This document shows, piece by piece, positions 5,856-6,266 of a DNA stretch of 6,266 nt. Source of the DNA: a bacterium (GTDB lineage Bacteria; Patescibacteriota; Minisyncoccia; Phycocordibacterales; 2-02-FULL-43-11); contig JAKAHN010000044.1 in assembly GCA_021814895.1 (NCBI GenBank), positions 1 to 6,266 on the forward strand. The letters run 5' to 3'. The notes beneath the pieces are model-generated. The model was not told where the DNA came from. It made no database searches and worked only from the letters and a program-made list of their open reading frames with translations. The stretch's first letter is position 1. The number at the start of each line of letters is the position of its first letter. The position numbers and the translations under genes are program-made.

Positions 5856-6266
5856 ATGTCAACAGCAATAAAACAAACATATTATAAGGTCTTAAGATTC
5901 GGCATTTTGGCTGTTTTGTTTTTGCCTCTAGTTTATTGGCGAGATACTTTTTCTCCCTTTGAATTTACCAAAGGCTTGGTGTTCCGAGTAGTCGTTGAAG
6001 TTTTGTTTGTCATCTGGTTGGCGCTGGCTTTGGTTGATAAAAAATATCGGCCGCGCGTGAATGTTGTTTTTTGGCTGGTGAACGCCTGGTTTCTGGGGTA
6101 TTTGGTTACTAGCATTTTGGGCGTGGATTGGTCGCGCAGCTTCTGGGGCACGCTGGAACGCATGGGTGGATTCATCACCCAGCTTCATTTGTGGATGTAT
6201 TTTATCATGCTGGTTGCCATGTTTAAGACTAGAGAAGACTGGGAATTATTTTTTAAAATCTCCATT
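5856..6266 (+). CDS. N-terminus of a multi-spanning membrane protein, probably O-antigen ligase/polymerase family (3' truncated by window)
   Basis: An ATG at 5856 opens a frame that runs to the window end, giving 137 residues. Hydrophobic helices lie at about 12-28, 41-60, 69-88 and 111-123. Between them are DKKYRPR at 61-67 and a signature GVDWSRSFWGTLERMGGFI at 89-107. This start (short basic N-terminus, first two helices with an FPFxxGK/FEFTKG-like loop, then D.KYRPR and a SFWG..ER..G stretch) is what I know from O-antigen ligase (PF04932-type) proteins of Patescibacteria, often followed by TPR repeats. The diagnostic periplasmic loop of the ligase lies beyond the window. Such proteins polymerise a lipid-linked glycan or attach it to an acceptor at the outer membrane face, fitting the flippase next door. 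No earlier ATG exists in frame after the TAA at 5790-5792, and there is no Shine-Dalgarno at this start. A bicarbonate-transporter-like or other Wzy relative is possible. Confidence 0.75.
   Translation, partial: MSTAIKQTYYKVLRFGILAVLFLPLVYWRDTFSPFEFTKGLVFRVVVEVLFVIWLALALVDKKYRPRVNVVFWLVNAWFLGYLVTSILGVDWSRSFWGTLERMGGFITQLHLWMYFIMLVAMFKTREDWELFFKISI

Noticed and set aside
5928..6188. Two overlapping - strand open frames of 81 and 86 codons
   Set aside because: They are antisense to the ligase-like gene, have unstructured Gln/Pro/Lys-rich translations with no family features, and no plausible operon context.

Overview
The window is a cell-envelope glycan (O-antigen/capsule-like or glycoprotein-glycan) biosynthesis locus from a bacterium of moderately low G+C. 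TGA is used as a normal stop (GT2, methyltransferase and upstream fragment), so the standard bacterial code applies. The dense packing, ATGA overlaps, general absence of strong Shine-Dalgarno sequences and the flavour of the last protein (an O-antigen-ligase-like N-terminus of a type I associate with Patescibacteria/Candidate Phyla Radiation genomes) suggest such a lineage. That placement is an inference: no rRNA or other phylogenetic marker is present.

Layout. (1) Positions 1-1600, + strand: the last 42 codons of a probable GT4-type glycosyltransferase, a small SAM-dependent methyltransferase (126-674) and a GT2 glycosyltransferase (671-1600). Each pair overlaps by ATGA, a translationally coupled tail of a longer operon. 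(2) Positions 1578-5661, - strand: an operon read right to left, made of a polyprenyl-phosphate sugar-1-phosphate transferase (4312-5661), a Wzx-like polysaccharide flippase (2980-4275) and a radical SAM protein with an N-terminal B12-binding-type domain (1578-2972). A good sigma70-type promoter lies just upstream of the first gene. The two operons converge, and their last genes overlap tail to tail by 23 bp. (3) Positions 5662-5855: a 194-bp divergent intergenic region. (4) Positions 5856-6266, + strand: the first 137 residues of a multi-spanning membrane protein, probably an O-antigen ligase/polymerase family member, cut by the window edge.

How the genes fit together (inference from families). 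The phosphosugar transferase would load the first sugar phosphate onto undecaprenyl phosphate at the inner membrane face. The glycosyltransferases would extend the lipid-linked glycan, and the methyltransferase and perhaps the radical SAM enzyme would modify it. The flippase would turn it to the outer face, and the ligase/polymerase-like protein would polymerise it or attach it to an acceptor. This is a recognisable Wzx/Wzy-style set. The least explained member is the radical SAM/B12-type protein, whose substrate cannot be read from the sequence. I see no rRNA, tRNA, CRISPR array, insertion sequence, attachment site or origin.
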